Shown one piece after another: positions 26,475 to 35,158 of a stretch of 64,000 nucleotides of DNA; the first letter of the stretch is position 1; each line of letters opens with the position of its first letter. The notes beneath the pieces are model-generated. The model saw only the letters and a program-made list of their open reading frames with translations. It was not told where the DNA came from and did not search any database. The DNA is from Yamadazyma tenuis (lineage: Eukaryota > Ascomycota > Pichiomycetes > Serinales > Debaryomycetaceae): NCBI RefSeq assembly GCF_029203305.1, contig NC_089466.1, positions 620,001 to 684,000 on the forward strand, in the 5' to 3' direction. The translations under genes were made by a program, and so were the position numbers.

Positions 26475-28241
26475 CTAGCTCATCTCACTTCCAAAAATAA
26501 CCGTGATGATTCTATTGAAAACATTTCTTTTCACGTGTCCATCGACCAACTTATGACGCCTCTCAAGTTCAGCGTAGTACGCTTGCTCGTGTAACTCCAC
26601 TTCACGGAGGCCCGTCACCAAATCGATTTCGCTACTCTTTTTCCATTTTGTTCTTCGGATAATTTTGAACCCCACAAATATTGCAATATCAACGAACAAC
26701 AATAAGAAACTGAACAAAAAAGTCTGAATATCCCAGGATCCTGGCATAAACACCGTGTAAGCGGATACAAAAATCATCGTAAACGACAGAATTCCTCCAA
26801 TGATCGCCAACCACGGTTGGTACCAACCTTTGAATGGTAACGTGTCCCTGTCAATGTTTTGAGCCTTTAATCCATAGTAGAAGGACACATAAACCACACA
26901 TAGAATGGTAAAATTGATCAATTGACAGCCAGTGATTAAATTAGTGATCCAATTTAATACTTGCGATGCTGTATCTCCCATTTGTAAAAACGAGAGGAGT
27001 GCCCAGCACAACGAAATCAACACACAGTAAATAGGAATTCCTGTTTTGGTGGTAGCTGTCAAGAACTTGGGTGCATATCCATCAAGAGCCACTCCGTATA
27101 GCGTTCTGGACGAACAATAAGTATACGAATTACCGGCAGAAAACGCTGAAGACACCAATAAAACATTGACTATGTGCGGTAATACCGAGATTCCCAAGTT
27201 CTGCATCGAGATCACATACGGTGACGAACCAGCACCAGGTTTACTGGCCCCCAAGGTCTCCAACAAAGTTGGATCATTATAAGGAATAACAATCCCCACG
27301 CAAAGAGCTCCACCAATGAGGAAAACTGACAACCTGTAGAACACCTGCTTGAAAGCAGACGGTAAGGTTTTCCGAGGATTGATGGTTTCAGATGCCACAC
27401 TCGAAACGTATTCGGGACCAGCGAACATGAAACAAGCTTGGATCAAACACGCCATAAACCCTTCAAATCTTCCCAATGAACCAGTAGTTAAATATTCATT
27501 CATCACACCAGGGTCTACCCAGTATCTGAACCCGTATACATCATGCTGGGGGTTACCTCCCACCATGGTGACGAAGGTATAGAAGATTAAACCCAAAGCT
27601 AAGACGATTTTTCCCAATCCCAACCAGAACTCAGTTTCACCATAAATAGCCACTCCAAACACGTTGATAAAGAAGTAAAGTACCATTTGGATTGCCAAAG
27701 GTATGGCTGCCGAAAAGTCATCTCTCCAAAAATGTATAATAGAATTGACGGTAACAACCTCGAATGGAATCTCTGCACAGCACAAGAACCAAAAATTCCA
27801 AGCGGTCATAATTTCCAAAGCTTCGTCACAGCACCTCCCGGCCATTCTTACGAAAGGGGAGGTGATGGGCATATAACTGACAAACTCTGCTGTAGAAAGG
27901 GTGATACAGAGAATTGGAATCGACCATACAATAAACCCAAGTAGTAAATTCAATGGCCCACCCTTGGCCAAGGCTTTTCCTATAGCCACGAAAAGGGCCG
28001 ACCCGATGGTACCTGAAATCCCGAGGAGCTGCACGTGACGCCCGTGCAAAGAACGGTGCAAGACATTCTCCTTTGCTGCCGTTGATGTAGTGGACCTGGT
28101 GTACACTGAAGCATCATCATCGTTTTGGGGCTTTTGCTTTTCGAGAGCAGCAATTGAACTGGGGTCTATGATCTCGATTGCTCCGTCTTCCTTGGGCATT
28201 CGAGGAATGAAATTGTCCTTGAGGAACTGTACAACTGCCAT
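26475..28241 (-). CDS. Amino-acid permease, YAT family (Agp2-like)
   Basis: The 588-residue product is a 12-span amino acid/polyamine/organocation permease of the fungal YAT family. The first span opens with the signature HVQLLGISGTIGSALFVAIG. SPFVRMAGRCCDEALE, FVTMVGGNPQHDVYGFRYW, GPEYVSSVASETINPRKTLP and SAGNSYTYCSSRTLYGVALDG are family motifs. The 70-residue N-terminal and 60-residue C-terminal tails are cytosolic and hydrophilic. Overall resemblance, as I recall it, is to Agp2-like permeases; substrate cannot be told. I use the ATG at 28241 (MAVVQFLKDN); the 29 residues ahead of it are Phe/His/Lys-rich and read like 5' leader. Confidence 0.88.
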   Translation of the reverse strand: MAVVQFLKDNFIPRMPKEDGAIEIIDPSSIAALEKQKPQNDDDASVYTRSTTSTAAKENVLHRSLHGRHVQLLGISGTIGSALFVAIGKALAKGGPLNLLLGFIVWSIPILCITLSTAEFVSYMPITSPFVRMAGRCCDEALEIMTAWNFWFLCCAEIPFEVVTVNSIIHFWRDDFSAAIPLAIQMVLYFFINVFGVAIYGETEFWLGLGKIVLALGLIFYTFVTMVGGNPQHDVYGFRYWVDPGVMNEYLTTGSLGRFEGFMACLIQACFMFAGPEYVSSVASETINPRKTLPSAFKQVFYRLSVFLIGGALCVGIVIPYNDPTLLETLGASKPGAGSSPYVISMQNLGISVLPHIVNVLLVSSAFSAGNSYTYCSSRTLYGVALDGYAPKFLTATTKTGIPIYCVLISLCWALLSFLQMGDTASQVLNWITNLITGCQLINFTILCVVYVSFYYGLKAQNIDRDTLPFKGWYQPWLAIIGGILSFTMIFVSAYTVFMPGSWDIQTFLFSFLLLFVDIAIFVGFKIIRRTKWKKSSEIDLVTGLREVELHEQAYYAELERRHKLVDGHVKRNVFNRIITVIFGSEMS

Positions 28242-28569
28242 ATTTGCTGGTGTAAGATATAAAGAAGGAAAAAAAAAATGGCAGAGATGTATGTGAGATT
28301 GAAATATTTTATTTTTATTTTTTATCATCCTGTGGGGTTAGGTGCGAGGTTAATCTGGGGAACGTCAAGTTACGGCAGACAAATCCTCCGTGGGTAGTGT
28401 AACGGTTTTGAGAGGGCATAGTTAAGAAAATTATGTGTTTCCAGAAAACAAATTAGACTGGAAAACAATTTTACATGTACTTACCATTTGGTAAGCCGAG
28501 GTTAGGATTCTGGGAAAATTTACATTTCACCCAAATGCAATTTCGATACTAACTATGAAAGCGCGCCAA
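28242..28569. other. Intergenic, permease promoter
   Basis: This 328-bp region lies upstream of the permease gene and downstream of the SOD gene. It has poly-A/T tracts near 28269-28325. No ORF or clear regulatory site is seen. Confidence 0.5.
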
Positions 28570-29088
28570 CTAGAACAACGACGAAGCATCGACTTGAGTG
28601 ATGTTGGCACAGGCAATACGAGAGTTATCAGCCAAGTGAACGGTCACAGACCTTCCTCCAATGTACGCCAAAGACTCTGGATTCAATGAAAGGTATTCAT
28701 CGACGTAAGTCTGTTTACTATCACCAGCCAATAAACCATATCTCCCGCTCAAATCTCCAATTTCCTTTTCATTGGCATTTGGATTGTTGATGTTACCATT
28801 GTAGGGATTCAAGTGAAGTAAAGTTCCCATGCAATCACCATCTACAGGAACTGGAGCTTGATGAACATGGTACATAAATGGGCCTCCAGTTTGGGGAAAT
28901 CCATGTAAATCGAATGAGACCGAAATCGAGCCGTTTTGTAAACCTGTAAATTGCACAAACCCGTTGACTTTATTAGGATCGGAAAACTTGGCAATGTACA
29001 CATCTTGAGGAGAGTCGTTGGCCTTGGGCTGGACCTGGTTCATCCAAGCCGACCAAACAGTTAAAAATGCCAATTGTGGAACGTACAT
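28570..29088 (-). CDS. Cu-only superoxide dismutase-like protein (Sod4/5/6 family), no GPI tail
   Basis: The 172-residue product matches the extracellular Cu-only SODs of Candida. The copper ligands are visible at H74 and H76 (FMYHVHQAPVP), H92 (LLHLNPYNG) and H151 (VTVHLADNSR). C86 and C160 would form the disulfide. The region corresponding to the zinc loop is short, as in the Cu-only group. The N-terminus (residues 1-20) is hydrophobic enough for a secretion signal. Candida Sod4-6 usually have a Ser/Thr-rich tail and GPI signal; here the protein stops 12 residues after C160, and no such tail is seen downstream in the frames I read. It would be a secreted, soluble enzyme, converting superoxide to peroxide and oxygen. 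Confidence 0.85.
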   Translation of the reverse strand: MYVPQLAFLTVWSAWMNQVQPKANDSPQDVYIAKFSDPNKVNGFVQFTGLQNGSISVSFDLHGFPQTGGPFMYHVHQAPVPVDGDCMGTLLHLNPYNGNINNPNANEKEIGDLSGRYGLLAGDSKQTYVDEYLSLNPESLAYIGGRSVTVHLADNSRIACANITQVDASSLF

Positions 29089-29138
29089 TTCAGTTGCAGT
29101 GGACAGAAAAATTGGACCTTTGGGGTTATTTGGTGGGC

Positions 29139-29146
29139 TTTATATA
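29139..29146 (-). promoter_or_regulatory. TATA box of the SOD-like gene
   Basis: TATATAAA on the minus strand lies 51 bp before the SOD start codon. This is a good core promoter element and supports the start at 29088. Confidence 0.55.
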
Positions 29147-29510
29147 ACAATTTAAATTGGCGACGTAGATATGGTAAAACCACAGTTACCACCTGCCGAA
29201 TTAGGTGAAAAATGCGAGCGAGAAGCCGGAGATCGTAGGGCTCACCAATTTTCTATTGGTTATCAATTCCATCTGTAAAGTTTTGGGGCCGCCGACAACA
29301 AGGCAATGCCCCGGCTCTCGAGCCGGTTCCGGTATTACTAAGCATATAATCGAATTAAGAAACCGTGCGATCGTGTCAGAAAAACCATTAAAGTCTAGTC
29401 GCGGGGGGATAACGTAGGTCTTTATATAGTTAGGCCATGAGCAATTATTATTCCCATAGCTCTGATGTTGGTGCTGGTTAGGATCGGGCGTGCTCGAGGA
29501 CCGTCAAAAT

Positions 29511-29543
29511 GCGTGTGCGTGTACGTGTGCGTGTGCGTGTGCG
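29511..29543 (+). repeat. GCGTGT microsatellite
   Basis: Five and a half imperfect copies of GCGTGT (one with GTACGT) lie about 60-90 bp upstream of the TGL1 ATG. Alternating purine-pyrimidine sequence like this can adopt Z-DNA and is often length-variable. Confidence 0.8.
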
Positions 29544-29601
29544 AGTTTGATGGTGCTGGTGGTTTCGAAAATGCGCACGCATTGCTATCTGACACTACAA
29601 G

Positions 29602-30957
29602 ATGGCGATACCATTACTAGGAAGACTTTCAGTTGCTGAGTATTGCATTCTTAGTGTGAGCTTCACACTTGCTTGGCTAGAGTATATCATCTCATATATC
29701 ACTCATATTCTTCCGTCTCCGGTCATTAATGGGTTCACCTTCACGGTTAAGAAGATCTATAACATGCTTAACTTGACCATCCTGTACAACTCAGACAAGA
29801 GATACCAGTATTTATACGAACAAGAACAGAATGAAATCGACAAGGCGACATATCTCCGTATGACGCGTCTTATTGAGTGTAAAGATATCAGTGAGTTGGC
29901 GGCAGTTTTTGGCTACGATATCCAAAGTCATGTGGTGAGAACTGCCGATGACTACCTTTTAACTATCCACAGGGTCATGAAATCTCCCGATGAATCGCCT
30001 CCTCGTAACGGAAAGGTGGTGTACTTGCACCATGGGCTTTTAATGAGCAGTGAAATCTGGTTGACCATGTTGCAAAAGCATGAAAACTTGCCTTTCCTTT
30101 TGTACGACTTGGGGTACGATGTGTGGTTGGGAAATAACAGAGGAAACAAGTACTGTCAAAAGCACACGTTTTTGAGAAAACCCGAAGACTTCTGGGACTT
30201 TTCTATTGACGAGTTTGCCATGTTCGATATACCCAATATCATCGAGTATATTTTGGATTATACCCTCGAACCCTCGTTAACTTACATTGGATTCAGTCAG
30301 GGAACTGCGCAAGCATTTGCCAGTGTGTCAATAAATAACGAGTTGAATTCCAAGATCGATAAAATCATTGCCATTAGTCCGGCCACTACTCCTCATGGAT
30401 TATACTCCAAGTTTCTTGATATTGTCATCAAAGCATCGCCAGACATCATTTACTTATTATTCTCGCGGAAGATTTTAATGCCCTCAATTCAGTTTTGGCA
30501 AAAAATCATGTATCCTCCATTATTCAATACTTCCATCGACATTTCCAACTACATGTTATTCAACTGGAAGGCTAAGAATATTACTAGAATCCAAAAGTTG
30601 TGCCTGTACTCTCATTTGTATTCCACTACTTCGGTGAAAACAGTGGTTCACTGGTTTCAAATTATGAAAAACAAAAACTTCCAAATGTATATTGATAACA
30701 ATTATTATCCCACCACATATCCTTTGAAAAATATCACCATTCCAATCTACTTGATATATGGTGACTCGGATTCTTTGGTTGATATTAGTGTCATGAAACG
30801 ACAATTACCTTCGGAACTTGGGGCATCTGTGGCAGTTCAAGGACACGAACATCTTGATAATCTCTGGGGCGTCGACGTGAACCCAAATGTGTTTTCTCAC
30901 GTGTTACGATTTATGGACAGCAATATTCATCAGAATGGCTCTGTTCATAAAGAATAA
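29602..30957 (+). CDS. TGL1: Steryl ester hydrolase Tgl1-like (acid lipase family)
   Basis: The 451-residue product is an alpha/beta hydrolase of the acid-lipase/steryl esterase family; Tgl1 hydrolyses steryl esters on lipid droplets. An N-terminal hydrophobic hairpin (about 10-55, starting MAIPLLGRLS) would anchor it. The partial-lipase motif VVYLHHGLLMSSE, DVWLGNNRGNKY and the nucleophile elbow GFSQG (Ser232) are followed by YGDSDSLVD (Asp) and GHEHLDNLWG (His), completing the triad. It is shorter than S. cerevisiae Tgl1 (548) because the long C-terminal tail is lacking. The yeast relatives Yeh1/Yeh2 are less similar at the N-terminus. Confidence 0.9.
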   Translation: MAIPLLGRLSVAEYCILSVSFTLAWLEYIISYITHILPSPVINGFTFTVKKIYNMLNLTILYNSDKRYQYLYEQEQNEIDKATYLRMTRLIECKDISELAAVFGYDIQSHVVRTADDYLLTIHRVMKSPDESPPRNGKVVYLHHGLLMSSEIWLTMLQKHENLPFLLYDLGYDVWLGNNRGNKYCQKHTFLRKPEDFWDFSIDEFAMFDIPNIIEYILDYTLEPSLTYIGFSQGTAQAFASVSINNELNSKIDKIIAISPATTPHGLYSKFLDIVIKASPDIIYLLFSRKILMPSIQFWQKIMYPPLFNTSIDISNYMLFNWKAKNITRIQKLCLYSHLYSTTSVKTVVHWFQIMKNKNFQMYIDNNYYPTTYPLKNITIPIYLIYGDSDSLVDISVMKRQLPSELGASVAVQGHEHLDNLWGVDVNPNVFSHVLRFMDSNIHQNGSVHKE

Positions 30958-31559
30958 TATATAGCGTTGTAATATACTAATTGGTGATGAACTTATGTAG
31001 TTATAATTGCTTGGTGGTGGATTTTGCAGCAGGTCGTGCACCGGTCGGTTGCAAGCGAAGCACGAATAGCGGAATTTTGTGTCATATTTTTGAGGAACAT
31101 AACACAAAACGCAAGACAACATAATGTAGTACTTCTGCGATTGAATACCGATGAATATTGGACAACTCGGGGCAAAAGGATAGAGCGAATAAACAACCTA
31201 CTGAACCTTTTTTTGCGATACAACTTCAAAATGAGTTCTCGATTGTCTGGAACCTTTTGGGTAAAATCAACTGCTCATTCGTATTCTTCCTACGTTGGAC
31301 GGCTCCAAGTGGAGATTAGGGATATTCCAGTGTTTGGAATTGCCTTAAAAAGTTTCCTAAAATAACTATACAATGCATATTGTATATATTCTCCTTTAAG
31401 AAGTAAGTTTTCTGAGTTTTTAATTCTGAAGATCCCAGGTTACATTACACATTAAACATTATATCAGCCATTGTTGCAACGAATGCTCGTTCGCAAAAAG
31501 TTGGAATATTTTTTTCTTTGGTGAGATTAACAGATTCTACTTACTAAGTAACCTACATA
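30958..31559. other. Intergenic with an imperfect hairpin and a 44-codon ORF
   Basis: This 602-bp interval follows TGL1 and precedes the first zinc-finger gene. It contains a long hairpin at 31075-31109 and a small ORF at 31231-31365 (ATG in AAAATG context, MSSRLSGTFWVKSTAHSYSS...) that I cannot identify. The rest is AT-rich and probably promoter for the downstream gene. Confidence 0.45.
31075..31109. repeat. Imperfect inverted repeat (hairpin)
   Basis: The left arm TTTTGTGTCATATTTT and right arm GGAACATAACACAAAA pair over 16 positions with two mismatches and two G-T pairs around a 3-base loop (TGA). It lies 118 bp after the TGL1 stop. A 3'-end or RNA-structure role is possible, but none is shown. 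Confidence 0.6.
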
Positions 31560-34412
31560 ATGGCCCAGGCCAATGCAACTTTGACTTATCTACCAATGGA
31601 TCTCATTCTGAGAATCCAAGGAAGGTTTCCTACCGGTCCTTTGTCAGGGTTTGATCCGGATGCTTCGAAACTGTATGATCCAATTTGGAAATCCTTACTT
31701 AAGTTCCAACCTCCAACAACCTCAAATATCGAAAGTAAAGATAATACCTTACCAATACCTGCTTATTCTCAATATCTCACTGAGCTATTGAATGCTATGG
31801 TGAATGGAATCGAATCCCAGAGACCCATGTTTGAATCAAGTATTTTTACATTGACTACTTCTATTCCTACATTAAAACAAAACGAGTATTTCAATTCAAA
31901 GAGATACCCAGATAACTACCTTTCCAAAATCCTTATTGACAACTTTGAGCAGATCCAACTGTGTATACTAACGTATTCCAATTTGAATGTCTCCTCCCAC
32001 TTGACGAAATTTTTGGTTAACTTGATATACTCTCTTCAATTTTGGGAAGTATACCACTTGATTAACTATTTACCAAACTTCAAGCTGTTTTTGGTATTGT
32101 TGGACTTTGACATTGTGGAAACATACGAAACTTTAATCAGGCCCCCCAAGAACTATTTGGAAAAGAACCTTTACCAGGGATTTCAATATCCTTTCCCTTA
32201 CCCATTTTATAACTTTTCCTATCATACACTCAAGGACAATGTTGAACAAAAGTATGCTGATGTTCATATCACACCTTATATTGACATTCGCTTACGAAAA
32301 AATCCCCCAAATAGGCGGTATAAAAAGAAAACCCAGAGATTGAAACAACAAGGCTATACTGCCTCAAAATATGATGAGAAGATAAAACAGGAACCAGCGA
32401 AGATATCTGAGACTATTCAAATTGGAAACCAAAAATCGCTGTACGCTGCAAACGAGATCAATGAATCAGTAACTCAACAACCTGAGTTCAATCGAATGGC
32501 ACCTAGCACTGAAGATATGCAGTCATCTCCATTCACCGCAACCCCAGCTTTGAATTTCCCATACTCTCAACAGCATAATTTCGGTTATCAACTTAGACCG
32601 TTACAACCTCCACCAGTGCAGATGAACTACGGCCAGCCTGGGGTATTCGGTGTATCTCAAGGAATGTACCTTCCACCCGTGGCCAAAGCCCAAGGTTTAT
32701 ATCCTTATATGCCGTTTGCTCCGATGAAGCCCAATGATCAAATTCAATCACAACCTTCTTCACAGATTCCTTCACCATTACAGCAAGAAGTCCAACCAAT
32801 ACAACCACAGGTTCCTTTAATGGCCACTTCATCAGCACAGACCAAACCTCAAATACTGCCTATGCAACCTCAGTCTCATCGTGAAACCCAGTTGCAAAAT
32901 CAACCAGAAAGGCAACAACTTGACCACCTGTTAGACCAGTCTGAAATAAAGCTGGCTGTGCCAAATGCCCAGCCAGTACCGTGTGCACCTCCTCAATCTC
33001 AACCGGAAGTTCCCATTGTGTCTCCTGTGCAAACCCAAACTACTACTCTACCTCAAACTTCTCAAGTCGTGGATTCTGGTGCAGGAGATAAGAGAGAGGT
33101 AGTCCACACTGAAACATATGACTCAAGCTCAGTGTCACATGACCCACCTTCTGGTCACAAATCTCCTAAACAGGCTCCAGCTCTACGGTGGAGACAAAAC
33201 TATGTTGCTCCACAGGAGCACGTTCGTCCAGAAGTTCAAGAAGATGTCCATAAGCCTCTTCCACAAGGTGCTTTGGAGGACGTATTTCAAAACGGATCGA
33301 CTAATGTTACACTTAAGTCTGGCTCTGGAAGAAATGATGCTGGAGTTTTCCAGGGAAAGTTCCTGGAAATTGAACAAAGTTCACTGGCTACACTTAAACA
33401 GGAAAACGATATTTATGGATCTGCCGATGCTTCTGGTGACTACGATTCTAGTGACATTTCAAGTGATGAAGAGCCATATGAAAAGGCCATACGTAATCCA
33501 GACCGTCCTATTGTCAAGTACAAACCTCGTGCTACACAAGTTATTCACCAATGTCATTTACTTGATCCCACATCATATACCCCTTGTCTTAAGATCTTTT
33601 ATGGTAAAAACGAGTTGTTGCGTCACCAAGAATTTGTACATGCTACCAGAAAGAAGATTTACAAATGTCTTTATTGCCTGAGGAACGGCAGCAAGATCCA
33701 GAGTTATCCAAGACATGATTCTTTGGCTCGTCATATTCGTCGAAAGCATGGGGTCACAGGTAAAGAGAATAAACTTGCGGTCAATTATGCCAAAGAAAAC
33801 GTTGAAATCATCGAAGATCCTAACAGGACTAGTCAAGGAGAGCTTTTGGAAATAACCACTCGACCTTTACCACACCCACAGTTTTTGAATGAAGACTTCA
33901 CCTTGAAACCTAATTATGCTGGATTCTTACTGTTTAACACTCGAGAAAGGCTCAACAAAAAAGACCCAAAAGATACTGAAAGTCTGGACTACGGAAACGA
34001 AGGTGCCGTATCTGACTCCAGAGCCTCCACATCTCCTGATGAAGGCAATTTGGCCGCCAATAGTGGCACGGAAAATCATACCGCTCCACCAACCGGCAAA
34101 TACACATACCCTGGTGGAACAGTGCCTTATAGCTATATGGCGAGCCAGTTCCCGTATCTGCAACAACAGATTCCTATTACCAACCAAATGGGATCATCGC
34201 AGCAATTTAACCCTCTGGGAGGGTATTTGAACCTTCCACAAATGCACAAGCCACCGGTGCAGAATTCAGTTCGTATGCCGACATCTACACCCACGTCAGA
34301 TCAACGTTCGGTCCCAGCTCCAGGTTTCCAGGGTCCGATTATTTCGTTTGCAAGTAATTACTACACTGCCAAAGAGGAGGAGAGAGATGAAAAAAAACAA
34401 AACCCAACCTAA
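31560..34412 (+). CDS. C2H2-type zinc-finger protein, first of a tandem paralogous pair (possibly Rme1-like)
   Basis: The 950-residue product has an N-terminal helical domain (about 90-200, with NVSSHLTKFLVNLIYSLQFW) shared with the next gene. A basic patch follows (RRYKKKTQRLK, about 257-268), then a long Pro/Gln-rich segment (about 320-520). A paired zinc finger lies at about 660-740: an atypical C-x10-C...H-x4-H finger (HQCHLLDPTSYTPCLKIFYG..LLRHQEFVH), then C-x2-C...H-x4-H (YKCLYCLRNG..LARHIRRKH). The last 150 residues are low complexity. It may be related to Rme1-type regulators, but I am not certain. The identical domain order in the neighbour shows tandem duplication. Confidence 0.8.
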   Translation: MAQANATLTYLPMDLILRIQGRFPTGPLSGFDPDASKLYDPIWKSLLKFQPPTTSNIESKDNTLPIPAYSQYLTELLNAMVNGIESQRPMFESSIFTLTTSIPTLKQNEYFNSKRYPDNYLSKILIDNFEQIQLCILTYSNLNVSSHLTKFLVNLIYSLQFWEVYHLINYLPNFKLFLVLLDFDIVETYETLIRPPKNYLEKNLYQGFQYPFPYPFYNFSYHTLKDNVEQKYADVHITPYIDIRLRKNPPNRRYKKKTQRLKQQGYTASKYDEKIKQEPAKISETIQIGNQKSLYAANEINESVTQQPEFNRMAPSTEDMQSSPFTATPALNFPYSQQHNFGYQLRPLQPPPVQMNYGQPGVFGVSQGMYLPPVAKAQGLYPYMPFAPMKPNDQIQSQPSSQIPSPLQQEVQPIQPQVPLMATSSAQTKPQILPMQPQSHRETQLQNQPERQQLDHLLDQSEIKLAVPNAQPVPCAPPQSQPEVPIVSPVQTQTTTLPQTSQVVDSGAGDKREVVHTETYDSSSVSHDPPSGHKSPKQAPALRWRQNYVAPQEHVRPEVQEDVHKPLPQGALEDVFQNGSTNVTLKSGSGRNDAGVFQGKFLEIEQSSLATLKQENDIYGSADASGDYDSSDISSDEEPYEKAIRNPDRPIVKYKPRATQVIHQCHLLDPTSYTPCLKIFYGKNELLRHQEFVHATRKKIYKCLYCLRNGSKIQSYPRHDSLARHIRRKHGVTGKENKLAVNYAKENVEIIEDPNRTSQGELLEITTRPLPHPQFLNEDFTLKPNYAGFLLFNTRERLNKKDPKDTESLDYGNEGAVSDSRASTSPDEGNLAANSGTENHTAPPTGKYTYPGGTVPYSYMASQFPYLQQQIPITNQMGSSQQFNPLGGYLNLPQMHKPPVQNSVRMPTSTPTSDQRSVPAPGFQGPIISFASNYYTAKEEERDEKKQNPT

Positions 34413-35158
34413 TAAATGTTGTACAGCATCAATTTGCAACATCACACGAAATACTTAGATCGGAATTATATAGGTTAATTATTCAATGACTAAAAATTAT
34501 TTTTTTTTCAATTCATAAGCAAACAGCTAAGGTAACTCAAAATCTCACTTATCGCTGCATATTTGGTGTTTTTTGCAGTTATTCAATCTCAGCCAATTGG
34601 AATAAAAAGGCGTGCGCACATCTAAAAAAATTGCAGTCAAAAGAAAAAAAAACCTGTTGTCAAACAAAATCTCCCACTAGGTCAGCGCTTTACAGATACT
34701 AATCCAATAAAAGCATCCACATTTTCTACTATTTCAATACTTCCTATCAGTGCTTAAATTTGGAACAGGCACATTTTCCTTTTATATTCCTAGTTTTACC
34801 GACTTTTTCCATCTTGGTTGGTACGGCAAGTCTCAATATTATCCTTAGGGTGCTAAAAACTGACGAATCCCTATTGCAAAAAAGACAAGTTATTTGAACT
34901 CAGTGTTTGATTCTTTTTTGTACAATCCACAAACAGCCAACCGACAAAGACCATCAAGTGGTGAATTGTATAGTTTATTCACTATACTTGGTTTATTGTT
35001 ACTACCCCTGGGGCAACATTGTTAAGAAGGCGCCCGGCTTTGTGTGGATTTTTCGCATTTTTTTGCCAACCGAGAAACTTCAAAGGTTTTTCTATCATTT
35101 TTTGCAAGCAAAAGCATTGCTAGAGTTTTCCATTATTTGAAGTAGTTGTTTCCCAAAT
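34413..35158. other. Long intergenic region between the zinc-finger paralogues
   Basis: These 746 bp are AT-rich with many poly-A/T runs (for example 34500-34508 and 34641-34651). They probably form the promoter and a long 5' leader of the second paralogue. A 77-codon frame at 34907-35140 ends 18 bp before that gene's ATG and has no family features; it may act as an upstream ORF if transcribed. Confidence 0.5.

Larger units (their letters stand above)
29089..29601. promoter_or_regulatory. Divergent promoter region (SOD-like / TGL1)
   Basis: The 513-bp region between divergent starts holds the SOD TATA box, a TATATAG about 175 bp before TGL1, a GC-rich stretch with CGG/CCG triplets near 29288-29332 and a GTGTGC microsatellite at 29511-29543 close to TGL1. 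Confidence 0.5.

Noticed and set aside
33118..33681. 187-codon frame inside the first zinc-finger gene
   Set aside because: It is a +1-type shadow of the true frame, which carries the zinc fingers over the same bases.
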